A DNA stretch of 64,000 nt from Micromonospora avicenniae (GTDB lineage: Bacteria; Actinomycetota; Actinomycetes; Mycobacteriales; Micromonosporaceae). The position numbers were made by a program, and so were the translations under genes. The notes beneath the pieces are model-generated. The model worked only from the letters and a program-made list of their open reading frames with translations, made no database searches and was not told the origin of the DNA. Of the stretch, positions 16,159-24,831 are shown in pieces (positions within the stretch are counted from its first letter, which is position 1; each line of letters starts with the position of its first letter). The DNA is taken from positions 310,001 to 374,000 of the forward strand of contig NZ_FTNF01000004.1 of the NCBI RefSeq assembly GCF_900156065.1, given 5' to 3'.

Positions 16159-18780
16159 CTAGCCGCGCAGCGCGTCCGGCAGCTCGGCTGCGTCCACCGT
16201 GGTCGAGGGACCGTGGTAGATCGCGTTGAACAGCAGCTTGCTCGGGTCGCGGGACCAGGTGCGGAAGGTCGGCTCGCTACCGAACGTCACGATCAGGCCA
16301 TCGCCCACCTGGTGCTTGACGATGTTGGCCTTGCCGTTGAGGTGTTCGCCGCCGATGAGCCAGCCGCTCTGCAACTGCTCGCCCGACTGCGGGAACGAGG
16401 AGACGACGTCGCCGCCCTCGACGTCGTACGCCTGGTCGTTCTCGCCGAACCAGACCGGGGTGTCGGGACGCATCCCCCAGGCCACCGGGTCGGAGGTGTC
16501 GAACCGCTGGCTGAGGATGCTGCCGGGTGAGAAGAAGACGTGCTCGTCGGTCGGAAGCGCCGGGGTGATCGGCAACGAGGCGAGTTGGCGTGCCGTCGCC
16601 ACCGAGTCGCCGATGGCCAGCAGGGTCCCGCCGTCCTCGACGAACTTGCGCAGCTCCGCCCAGCCGGCCTCGCCGACGCCGTACGCCCAGGCCCACTCGG
16701 CCGGGTAGCGGTCCCGGTTGAGCCCCGAGACGATGTCGGCCCGGCTGATCCCCGCCGGCAGCACGATCGTGTCGAACTTGGCGTTGAGGTCGCCGGCGAA
16801 GTCTGCGGCGACGACCTCCTTGAAGCCGATGTCGTACTGCTCGAACAGCCACTTCATCCAGCCGCCGGGGATGTTGTTGACGCCGCGGAAGAGCCCGACC
16901 CGGGTGTTGTCCTTGAGCCGCTCCGCGGCCACCCGCGGGGCCTGACCGACACTGAAGACGGGGATGCCGGTCTTCCGGGAGGCGTCCTGCAGCGCGGTCC
17001 GGGCCGCCTTGCTCGGCTCGACGATCAGCGTTCCCGGGGCGTAGCTACGCCCGCCGGCCGAGAACTCGGCGCTGGCGCGGAAGGTCTCCGCACCGGCCTT
17101 CTGCAACGCCGCGATCATCATCGGCGCGCCGTACGACTCGGGGCCGACCAGGTAGGCGCCGCGGTTGCCCGGGTCGCCGGGGAACGCCGGGGCGGCCGGC
17201 TGCACCTTCTTGACCCGGCTGGTCGAGACGGTGAAGGGCTTCGCGATGGTGTCGACCTGGACGCCGAGGAGCATCGGCAGGGTCTGCGCGGTCACGTCGT
17301 ACGGGTTCTGCGGCGGGCCACCCGGGTACTCCCGCAGGTCCGGGTAGTCCTGGGTCTCCAGGAGCGTCTTCGCGAAGCGGCCGTAGGGCTGCGCGTACCG
17401 GATGATCCAGGAGCCGGCCTCGTACCGCTTGCCGTTCGCGGTGAAGTCGGAGATGGCTTTCTCGATCTCGACGTCGCCGGTCTGCAGCGTCTTGAGCAGT
17501 TCGTACGTGGCGAACGGATCCCGCTGTCCGGCCGGCGCCACGTAGGCGAACGGCTTGTCGGCGCTCGGGTCGATCGCGTTGCGCTGGGTGCGGTAGAAGT
17601 TGTAGAGCCACTCGGTCCGGTACTTGGCGACGTTGCTCAACGCGCCGAAGACCGACGTGTCGAGGTAGTCGACGATCTGCGCCAACGTCCAGGTGGACTG
17701 GTCGTACGGCTCGATGAAGTTGGTGTCCGGCTCCTGCGGGCCGATGGGACCGCCGTCGCTGCTCCGGTAGGTGTAGGCGAGGTCCTGCGCGCTCGCCGCC
17801 TCGACCAGGATGCGCGGCGCGCCGTGGTAGGTCATGTACTGACGCGACGGAGTCCAGTAGTCGTAGGTCGAGCCCCAGTTGACGCCCTTCTTGCCCTCGG
17901 CGGTCAGGCTCCGGGAGATCTCCATGCCGAGGGAGTTGGTCTGCTGGACGGTGATGGGGTCGATGTTCGGGTCGTTCGGCGACAGGTACGGCGGGACGAA
18001 GATCCGGCCCCGGGCGTTGCCCATCTGATGCAGGTTCTGGACGACCTGCGGCTTCCACTCGTTCTGCAGGGCGACGCTGATCTGCGTCTCGGGCTGGGTG
18101 AACATGAACCAGTCACGGTTGTCGTCGTGCCCGATGTATTTCTGGTAGAGATCGGGATACGTGCGAGCGTAGTTGGTGCCGGCGGTCTCGTTGAAATAGT
18201 CACCCACCCACTCCGTACCGTCCGGGCTCTGCGCCGGGACGATGAGCAGCACCACGTTTTCGAGGATTTCCGAAACTGTGGCCGACTTCTCGTCGGCGAG
18301 CCGGTGAAGAATGTTCGGAATGACCTGCGCGGTGCCCACCTCGGTGGAGTGGATAGCGGCTTCCAGCAGGAAGACCGGCTTGCTCTGCGCGGCGAGTTTC
18401 CTGGCCTCCGCCTCGGTCAGACCACGCGGATCGGCGAGCCGCCTGTTGACCTCCTTGATCCGGTCGAGGTTCTTCAGGTTGTCCCGTGAACTGACCGTGA
18501 GGAGGGGGAACGGCCGCCCGGTCGCCGTCTTGCCGATCTCCTGGTAGAGCACCTTGTCGGACCGGTCCGCGACGAGCTTGTAGTACCTCATGAGGTCGTT
18601 CCAGCGGGCGAGCTTGCCTTCGGCGCCGAGCGGGAAGCCGAAGAACTGCTCGGGCGTGGTGATACGCGGGGCCGCGTTGGCGGCCGAATTCAAAACGAGA
18701 CTGCTACTCAGTGGCAGGGTCAGTGCCAGAAGGGCGGCTGCGGGCAGCAGCGCTCTCCTCTTCCAGGTACGCACAGACAT
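16159..18780 (-). CDS. Secreted M14 family zinc carboxypeptidase (large form)
   Basis: The 873-residue protein has a signal peptide (MSVRTWKRRALLPAAALLALT, cleavage near ANAAP). The M14 domain in the first half shows the zinc motif HxxE in AAIHSTEVG, DDNRDWFMFTQPE (the substrate-binding DxNR element) and a third His in QNLHQMGNARGRIFVPP. The C-terminal half (from about residue 570) includes a glutamine amidotransferase-like segment (GVNNIPGGWMKWLFEQYDI, GGTLLAIGDSVATA). The architecture matches the large secreted actinobacterial M14 peptidases. It would release C-terminal residues outside the cell. The start at 18780 begins the signal peptide. A paralogue lies at 51343-54030. Confidence 0.9.
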   Translation of the reverse strand: MSVRTWKRRALLPAAALLALTLPLSSSLVLNSAANAAPRITTPEQFFGFPLGAEGKLARWNDLMRYYKLVADRSDKVLYQEIGKTATGRPFPLLTVSSRDNLKNLDRIKEVNRRLADPRGLTEAEARKLAAQSKPVFLLEAAIHSTEVGTAQVIPNILHRLADEKSATVSEILENVVLLIVPAQSPDGTEWVGDYFNETAGTNYARTYPDLYQKYIGHDDNRDWFMFTQPETQISVALQNEWKPQVVQNLHQMGNARGRIFVPPYLSPNDPNIDPITVQQTNSLGMEISRSLTAEGKKGVNWGSTYDYWTPSRQYMTYHGAPRILVEAASAQDLAYTYRSSDGGPIGPQEPDTNFIEPYDQSTWTLAQIVDYLDTSVFGALSNVAKYRTEWLYNFYRTQRNAIDPSADKPFAYVAPAGQRDPFATYELLKTLQTGDVEIEKAISDFTANGKRYEAGSWIIRYAQPYGRFAKTLLETQDYPDLREYPGGPPQNPYDVTAQTLPMLLGVQVDTIAKPFTVSTSRVKKVQPAAPAFPGDPGNRGAYLVGPESYGAPMMIAALQKAGAETFRASAEFSAGGRSYAPGTLIVEPSKAARTALQDASRKTGIPVFSVGQAPRVAAERLKDNTRVGLFRGVNNIPGGWMKWLFEQYDIGFKEVVAADFAGDLNAKFDTIVLPAGISRADIVSGLNRDRYPAEWAWAYGVGEAGWAELRKFVEDGGTLLAIGDSVATARQLASLPITPALPTDEHVFFSPGSILSQRFDTSDPVAWGMRPDTPVWFGENDQAYDVEGGDVVSSFPQSGEQLQSGWLIGGEHLNGKANIVKHQVGDGLIVTFGSEPTFRTWSRDPSKLLFNAIYHGPSTTVDAAELPDALRG

Positions 18781-19064
18781 TCTCCTCGCGCTGGCCGTCG
18801 TGCTGGACGAGTGTCGAATCCCGGCGCGCGTTCCACGCTTCCGGGTTCCGACGGGTGTCGAATCCGGGCAGGGGAAATCCCACCGGGAGCCGAGGAATTT
18901 ACTCACCTCACTTTCACGGATATGAATATCAAGGCACGTAAGGCGGAGTCAATATCTTGGGCATTACCTTCGGCTCACCGACCCGGCCGAGCCCGGCAGC
19001 CGGCCGAGCCGGGTAGTCCGGCCGTTGCTTCGGCGCGGTGCGGCGTCACGGCGACGGGCCGGCG
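18781..19064. other. Intergenic region with direct repeats, upstream of M14 and downstream of the NRPS
   Basis: GTGTCGAATCC occurs twice, about 44 bases apart (near 18813 and 18857), upstream of the peptidase. A lower-GC stretch (18896-18965) probably carries its minus-strand promoter. GC-rich inverted sequences (about 18985-19015) may terminate the NRPS operon. No gene is seen. Confidence 0.45.
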
Positions 19065-22000
19065 TCAGGAGTCGTGCCGGCCACTCTGTGCGTCACGCAC
19101 CACCCGGCAGACGGTGCCGAGCGTGGGGGTGGCGGTCACATCCCGCATGACGGTGAGGAAGTCGTCGCCTGTCGCGCTGCTGATCTGCCGGAAGACCCGG
19201 TCCAGCATCTCCAGGAAGGTCAGCGAGTCCCCGCCCAACTGGTGGAAGTCGGCGGTCGGATCGGTGGCGTCGACGGGCGTACGCAACACCTGCGACCAGA
19301 TCCCGGCCACCACCGCGGCGGTCGGGTCCGACCCGTCCGCCACCGGCGAGACGGCAGCGTCGTCCCTGAACACGGCCCGCAGAGAGTCGGTGTCGATCTT
19401 GCCGTTCGCGGTCTGCGGAAACTCCTCCAGTACGGCTATCTTCGCCGGCATGACGGCGGGTGGGAGCAGCCCGGCCAGATGGGTCCGCAGCGCGTCCTCG
19501 GTGACCGGCGCCCGCGTCGTGACGTACGCGTGCAGTCGGATGTGCCCGTGCGCGGGTCTGTGCGGGAGCACCACGGCATGGGCGACCGCCGGGTGCTCCG
19601 CCAACACGGTCGCGATCTCCCCGGGCTCGATCCGGTACCCGCGAACCTTGACCTGATCGTCGGAGCGGCCCACGAACTCCAGAAGCCCGTCGGGGCGGAG
19701 CCGGCCGAGGTCACCGGTGCGGTACGCCCGCCTGCCGTCGTGCAGCCGTACGAAACGCTCACGGTCCAGCTCCGGCCGGCCGAGGTAGCCGCGGGCGAGT
19801 TGCGCGCCGGTCAAATGGATCTCGCCGACCGCGCCGGGAGGCGCCGACTGTCCATCGCGGTCGAGCAGCAGGACTTCGGTGCCGGGCGCTGGCTCCCCGA
19901 TCGGCACCACACCGTCAGACCCGTCCCGGTCGGGGTCGAAGGTGCCGACGACGCATCCGATGGTCGCCTCGGTGGGCCCGTACTCGTTGACGATGACGCA
20001 TCCGGGGCCGAAGAGCCGTTGGGCCCGAGCCGCCACCGCCGCCGACAGCTGTTCCCCGCCGACGACCACGGTCCGGAAGCGGGCCGGGGCCACGTCGAGC
20101 CGGTTGATCAGGTCGAGGTAGGTCGGCGTGAGCTTGAGCGCGTTCACGCCGCCGCCCTCGATGATCTGCCGCAGGACCGGTGGCGTCATCTCCCCGGGCA
20201 CCAGTTCGACGCTGCCACCGGCGAGCAGGGGTAGAAAGTAAGCCGTCGCGCCGAGGTCGAACGCCATCGAGGTGAAGAACGCGTATCGGGTGTTCTCGTC
20301 GACCTGGAGGCGCGGCAGCGCCCAGTCGGCGTACGCGACGAGGTTCCGGTGTTCGACCTGGACGCCCTTCGGTCGTCCGGTGGTTCCGGAGGTGTAGATC
20401 ACGTAGGCCAGGTCGGTCGGTGCGGGAGTGGTGCGCGGTGGGGCCGCGCCGGCCAACGGCAGATCCTCGATCACGATGACGCGGCGCGGACCGAGCCGGT
20501 CGACGAACGGACGCTGCACCAGGCAGAGCGCCGCACCCGCGTCGTCGAGCAGGAAGCCGAGCCGACTCGGCGGATACGACGGTTCGAGCGGCAGGTAGGC
20601 GGCCCCGGCCTTGAGCACGCCCCACAGCGCGGCCATCGCGGCCGGGGTCCGGTCCGCCAGCAGGCCCACCACGTCGCCCGCCCCGACCCCGAGCCGGCGC
20701 AGTCGCTCGGCCACCACGTCCGCGCGCCGGTCCAGCTCGGCGTAGCTGACCGTGCCCTCCGGTCCGATCAACGCGACCGCGTCCGGGTTCTGCCGGACGC
20801 ATCGGGTGAAGGCGTCCAGCACGGTCGGACCGACGGCATCCCCGGCGGACGTACCACCGGGCCTGGCGGGCGCGGTGCGGGCGCCGGGAGGCGCGGTGCG
20901 GGCGCCGGGAGGCGCGGTGCGGGCGCCGGGAGGCGCGGGCCCGTCAGCCTTGGGGGCGAGCGCTGCGGCGACCGCCTCCATCAGGGACTCCGCGGCGCGA
21001 TCGGCGCCGGTCGGGTGGGACATGGTCAGCTCGATGTGCCCGGGCAACTCGATGGTGCTGAACGAGACCGGGATGAAGGGTCCGTGCACCGGCAGGGTGT
21101 AGACCGTGCGGGCGTTGAACGTGTCGGTGGAGAACGCGTCGAGGTCGATCCGGCCCAGGTGGGAGACGGCGGCCGTGCAGATTCCCCGATCCCAGCGGCG
21201 GCTGAGCCGCTCGGCGGCGGAGAGACCGGCGCGCAGGACCGGGCGGGGCAGGCGGTCGGCCCAGCCCTCGGCGGCGGAGACGGCGAGTTCCCGACGTTCG
21301 GCGAGCGCGCGCAGGAGGAGTTCGTGGACCTCCGCCCAGGGCTGGTCGGGTGTCACGTCGAGGAAGACGGGCAGCGCCAGGTTCCCGGTCGCGGCGAGGG
21401 TTCGCTCGTGCCGGCGCAGGTCGACCGGGACCATGAAACGTGATCGCCGGCCGGCCGCCGAGCCGATCGCCGCGATCGTCCGCGCGACCAGGGCGTGCTG
21501 GTTGCCGGTGATGATGGCACGCCGCCAGCGGTGCCGACGGTGGGCCGCCGCGCCGACGAGCGGGGTAGGCCACCGCAGTGGGGTGCTCAGCCTGGCGGGA
21601 GAGGGTGCGACCCGCCGGCGGAGCGCGTCGTCGGTCAACGGCGAGCGGGCGCCGAGCGGACGTTCGTCTCGCAGGGCCCGCAGGACGTCGGTGGCCCAGA
21701 CGAGCACGCCCCTGGCGTCCATCGTGGCGTGTGTGGCACGGAAGACGATCGTCGTCGGATCGCCGGTGACCAGCAGTACCTCGCTGAGCGGGCCCGCGGA
21801 CAGGTCGAACGGACGGCGCAGGGCGGGACCGTCGAGATCCAACGACGGCAGCACCGTGACCGGTGGTGGTTCCCCGCTGTCGATCCACAGTCGCCCGCGG
21901 CCGACCAGTCGCGCCCCCGGGCTGGCCTCGGAGGCGACGGCCACCGCCTGGCGCAGCGCCGCCGCGTCGATGGATCCGGCCCCTTCCACCAGGAGCTGGA

Positions 22001-22076
22001 TCGCGAAGGGAGGCAGGAACGGAGCGCTGGCCAGGTAGCCCTGCTCGATCGGGGAGATCGGACGGGAGAAGCTCAT
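19065..22076 (-). CDS. NRPS, condensation-like/adenylation/carrier, predicted asparagine-specific (LstE-like)
   Basis: The 1003-residue protein has three parts. Residues 1-375 are a condensation/acyltransferase-like domain with THATMDA (His116) in place of HHxxxDG. After a short repetitive linker, residues 410-905 are an adenylation domain (YTSGTTGRPKG, YGPTEATIG, YRTGDLGRL, NGKID). Residues 920-1000 are a carrier domain with LGGDS, phosphopantetheine Ser951. Aligning by eye with GrsA gives the specificity code D-L-T-K-V-G-E-I-G-K. Known asparagine codes have Glu at the seventh position and aspartate codes have His. In lipstatin, LstE attaches an N-formyl amino acid to the beta-lactone hydroxyl; this protein probably does the same with asparagine. 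Its start overlaps the OleD stop by 4 bases. Confidence 0.9.
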   Translation of the reverse strand: MSFSRPISPIEQGYLASAPFLPPFAIQLLVEGAGSIDAAALRQAVAVASEASPGARLVGRGRLWIDSGEPPPVTVLPSLDLDGPALRRPFDLSAGPLSEVLLVTGDPTTIVFRATHATMDARGVLVWATDVLRALRDERPLGARSPLTDDALRRRVAPSPARLSTPLRWPTPLVGAAAHRRHRWRRAIITGNQHALVARTIAAIGSAAGRRSRFMVPVDLRRHERTLAATGNLALPVFLDVTPDQPWAEVHELLLRALAERRELAVSAAEGWADRLPRPVLRAGLSAAERLSRRWDRGICTAAVSHLGRIDLDAFSTDTFNARTVYTLPVHGPFIPVSFSTIELPGHIELTMSHPTGADRAAESLMEAVAAALAPKADGPAPPGARTAPPGARTAPPGARTAPARPGGTSAGDAVGPTVLDAFTRCVRQNPDAVALIGPEGTVSYAELDRRADVVAERLRRLGVGAGDVVGLLADRTPAAMAALWGVLKAGAAYLPLEPSYPPSRLGFLLDDAGAALCLVQRPFVDRLGPRRVIVIEDLPLAGAAPPRTTPAPTDLAYVIYTSGTTGRPKGVQVEHRNLVAYADWALPRLQVDENTRYAFFTSMAFDLGATAYFLPLLAGGSVELVPGEMTPPVLRQIIEGGGVNALKLTPTYLDLINRLDVAPARFRTVVVGGEQLSAAVAARAQRLFGPGCVIVNEYGPTEATIGCVVGTFDPDRDGSDGVVPIGEPAPGTEVLLLDRDGQSAPPGAVGEIHLTGAQLARGYLGRPELDRERFVRLHDGRRAYRTGDLGRLRPDGLLEFVGRSDDQVKVRGYRIEPGEIATVLAEHPAVAHAVVLPHRPAHGHIRLHAYVTTRAPVTEDALRTHLAGLLPPAVMPAKIAVLEEFPQTANGKIDTDSLRAVFRDDAAVSPVADGSDPTAAVVAGIWSQVLRTPVDATDPTADFHQLGGDSLTFLEMLDRVFRQISSATGDDFLTVMRDVTATPTLGTVCRVVRDAQSGRHDS
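20870..20932. repeat. Three perfect 21-base tandem repeats in the NRPS linker
   Basis: Copies at 20870-20890, 20891-20911 and 20912-20932 are identical and encode a PPGART-A unit between the condensation and adenylation domains (residues about 382-402). The repeats keep the frame, so copy-number change would only alter linker length. Confidence 0.9.
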
Positions 22077-23107
22077 TCCCGCGCCTCGCGGGCCAGTGCC
22101 GCGACGCCGCCGATCTCCTCGACCCAGTGCTTGAGCTGCGCGAGCCCGGTCTCCAGGTCGACGCCGGGCCGGTAGCCGAAGTCCCGACTCGACGCCCTCG
22201 TGTCATAGGTGGACGTCCGGGTGAGCAGGGCCAGCCCGTAGCGGGAGACCGGTGGTGGACGGCGCCGGGCGAGCGGCGGTACCTGCCAGAGCAACTCGAC
22301 CAGGCCGACCGCGCCGGCGAGTAGTGGGCCAGGGACGCGGCGGGTCGGCGGACGGAGATCGAACAGTTCGGCGACCCGGGCGATCAGTGCCCAGACGTCG
22401 ATGCGTTCGGCATCGGCGACGAAGTACGCCCGCCCGCCGACCCGGTCGGAGACCGCGGCCAGCCGGCAGGCGGAGGCCGCGTTGTGGCAGTGGCAGAGTG
22501 ACGCATGGACGGGTTCCGGGCCGGACAGGTCGGGCAGGGTGCCCCGGTGCAGTTTGGCCAGTAGCCGTGGCAGGAAACCGGTCCGGTCCCGGGGTCCCCA
22601 GATCCCTCGCGGCCGGATGGCGCAGGTGGTCAGTTGACGGCTGTTCGCGTCGAGCACGATCTGTTCGGCGACGGCCTTGGTCTCCGAGTACAGGTTCAGG
22701 AACCGGTCCGGGTAGCGCACGCTCTCGTCGATGTCGATCTGGGGGTCGCCGCTCATCACGGCGCTCGGGCTGCTCACGTGGACGAATCGCGGCACGCCGC
22801 TGCTCCGGGCGGCGGCCAGCAGGTTCCGCGTACCGGTGACGTTGGCCGCCCAGAACTGGGCGCGGGTGCCGAAGTCCTGCACCCGGGCGGCCGAGTGGTA
22901 GACAACGTCCATCCCGCGGGTCGCCGCGTGCAGCGAGGCGGGGTCGGTCAGGTCGCCGCTGACCAGTTCGATTCCAGGCACCGTGCGGAGGTGGCCGAGG
23001 TCGCTGGTCGGGCGGACCAGCACGCGTACCTGGTCGCCCCGGCGCACACACTCGTCGACGAGGTGGCCGCCGAGGAAACCGGAGCCACCCGTGATGAGGG
23101 CTCTCAC
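22073..23107 (-). CDS. NAD-dependent reductase, OleD/LstD-like
   Basis: The 344-residue extended SDR has GGSGFLGGH (residues 7-15), the active-site HVSSPSAV and YSETK (YxxxK). It belongs with 3-beta-hydroxysteroid dehydrogenase-like reductases. OleD and its homologue LstD reduce the 2-alkyl-3-ketoacyl product of OleA to the 2-alkyl-3-hydroxy acid. The context here (OleA and OleC in the same operon, with 4-base ATGA overlaps on both sides) gives the same role. No OleB gene is present, so the downstream beta-lactone would not be decarboxylated. Confidence 0.88.
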   Translation of the reverse strand: MRALITGGSGFLGGHLVDECVRRGDQVRVLVRPTSDLGHLRTVPGIELVSGDLTDPASLHAATRGMDVVYHSAARVQDFGTRAQFWAANVTGTRNLLAAARSSGVPRFVHVSSPSAVMSGDPQIDIDESVRYPDRFLNLYSETKAVAEQIVLDANSRQLTTCAIRPRGIWGPRDRTGFLPRLLAKLHRGTLPDLSGPEPVHASLCHCHNAASACRLAAVSDRVGGRAYFVADAERIDVWALIARVAELFDLRPPTRRVPGPLLAGAVGLVELLWQVPPLARRRPPPVSRYGLALLTRTSTYDTRASSRDFGYRPGVDLETGLAQLKHWVEEIGGVAALAREARE

Positions 23108-24831
23108 GCTGTCCCCGAACGCCGTGGGCGGCCAGCGGTTCGGCCCGTTCGCGTACGCGCCGCCCAGGCGGCCAGCCGGCCGTGGTCGATCTTCGCGTTG
23201 TGGCGTACGTCGACGGGGAACGCGGGGTGGAAGCGGAAGTCGGTGAGGCTCCTCGTCGCCTCGTGCCGCTGCGCCAACTCACGCAGCTCGCGTTCGATCC
23301 TGGGCCGCTGCGTCGCCGGCACACCCTCGCGTAGCTCGACGCAGACGACGGGCTGCTGCCGGCCGGGGTCGCCCACCCCGACCAGCGCCGTCCGGCGTAC
23401 CTCCGGGTGCTCGTCCAGCACGGTTTCGCAGGGGACCGGGTAGAGTGGGCCGCCGGCGGTGCGGACCACGTCGCTGCGCCGGCCGGCGAACCAGACCCGG
23501 CCCTGCTCGTCGATCCGGCCCAGGTCCCCGGTCCGGTGCCAGATCCGTTCCGCCTCCACGATCTTGGCGTTGGCGTTCGCGGCGGCCGAACCGACGTAGC
23601 GGCGACTCACCGTCGGTCCGCTGACCACGATCTCGCCGATCTCGTCCGGCGCGGCCGGGCGGACGGCCGTCCAGTCGGGGATCGGCCCGTCGGTGGCGCG
23701 GATGACGCGCAGGTCGACCCCGTCGACGGGCCGGCCGACGCACGTGCCGGCGCCGCCGTGCCCGGCGGGACGGACCTCGTCGAGCAGCTCGCCGGCCTCG
23801 ATGGATGCGATCGGAACCGCCTCGGTGGCGCCGTACGTGACGTGCATCCGGCCCTGTTGTGGGGCCAGTACGCGGCGCAGCCGCGCCACGACCTCGTTCG
23901 CGACGGGAGCCCCGCCGGAGACGACGAGGCGCAGCGTCGGCACCTGCTCGCCGGTTCCGTCGAGGTGACGGGCAAGGGGGTCGAGCAGCGCGGGCGAGCC
24001 GAACATCGCGGTCACCGCGTACCGCCGTACCAGGTCGGTGATCATCGCCGGTTCGGTGTCCGCGACGCGCGCGAAGTCGATCGCCGGTACCACGCAGGTC
24101 GCGCCGGTCAGCAGGTGCAGGAAGGCGAAGGAGAGCGAGGTGACCAGGCAGACGTCCGACGCGGTGTGCCGGTAGTGGGTGGCCGCCTGCCGGACCATTT
24201 CCGCCAACGCGCCGTGGGTGGACTCGACCCCTTTCGCGCTCCCGGTGCTCCCCGAGGTAAAGCTGATCATGACCAGGTCGTCGGCCTCGATGGCCGGCCT
24301 CGGCGGCGCCGCCGCGGTCGCCGCCAGCCCGCTCAACGTCGCGCCGCCCCAGCACCAGCGTCGGCCGGCGGTGACGACGGTCCGGATCCCGGCGAAGGCG
24401 TCCGGCCGCAGGAGCCGGACGGCCTGTGCGGCCGGTACGCCGATGAAGGCCCGGGCCCCGGCAACGCGGTAGCAGTCCAGCATCCGGCGCAGGCCCATGC
24501 CCGGGTCCACGATGACCGGTACGGCGCCGAGCTTGAGCAGGCCGAAGATCACCGCGAACAGGTCGGCGCCGACCGGCATCATGACGACCGTCCTGGTGCC
24601 CAGCGCGACGCCATTGCTGGCGAAGCCGGCCGCGTAGCGGTCGGACTCCGCGTCGAGCTCGGCGAACGTCCTCGATCGGTGCTCCTGCGTCCCGGCGACC
24701 GGGAACACCAGCGCCGGCTTGTCTCCGAACGCCGCGGCGTTGGCCCGCAACCGGTCACCGGGAGACACAAGTCCTCGCCGTGCCTCGACCGCGGCCGCTC
24801 CCGGCCGCCCGGGCAGCCCTTCCGTGGTCAT
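23104..24831 (-). CDS. AMP-dependent beta-lactone synthetase, OleC/LstC-like
   Basis: The 575-residue ANL-superfamily enzyme has the P-loop FTSGSTGSAKG, VTYGATEAVP, HRTGDLGRID and a C-terminal FPVDVRHNAKIDHGRL whose RHNAKI ending is characteristic of OleC proteins. OleC activates a 2-alkyl-3-hydroxy acid with ATP and closes the beta-lactone ring. The N-terminal extension of about 30 residues is disordered. It overlaps P450 and OleD by 4 bases each, so all are probably co-translated. Simple fatty acyl-AMP ligase activity is the main alternative, but the operon argues for OleC. Confidence 0.9.
   Translation of the reverse strand: MTTEGLPGRPGAAAVEARRGLVSPGDRLRANAAAFGDKPALVFPVAGTQEHRSRTFAELDAESDRYAAGFASNGVALGTRTVVMMPVGADLFAVIFGLLKLGAVPVIVDPGMGLRRMLDCYRVAGARAFIGVPAAQAVRLLRPDAFAGIRTVVTAGRRWCWGGATLSGLAATAAAPPRPAIEADDLVMISFTSGSTGSAKGVESTHGALAEMVRQAATHYRHTASDVCLVTSLSFAFLHLLTGATCVVPAIDFARVADTEPAMITDLVRRYAVTAMFGSPALLDPLARHLDGTGEQVPTLRLVVSGGAPVANEVVARLRRVLAPQQGRMHVTYGATEAVPIASIEAGELLDEVRPAGHGGAGTCVGRPVDGVDLRVIRATDGPIPDWTAVRPAAPDEIGEIVVSGPTVSRRYVGSAAANANAKIVEAERIWHRTGDLGRIDEQGRVWFAGRRSDVVRTAGGPLYPVPCETVLDEHPEVRRTALVGVGDPGRQQPVVCVELREGVPATQRPRIERELRELAQRHEATRSLTDFRFHPAFPVDVRHNAKIDHGRLAAWAARTRTGRTAGRPRRSGTA

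Noticed and set aside
16540..18489. 649-codon plus-strand open frame
   Set aside because: It is the complement of the M14 peptidase at 16159-18780, Arg/Val-rich without domains, and an effect of GC-rich antisense codons.
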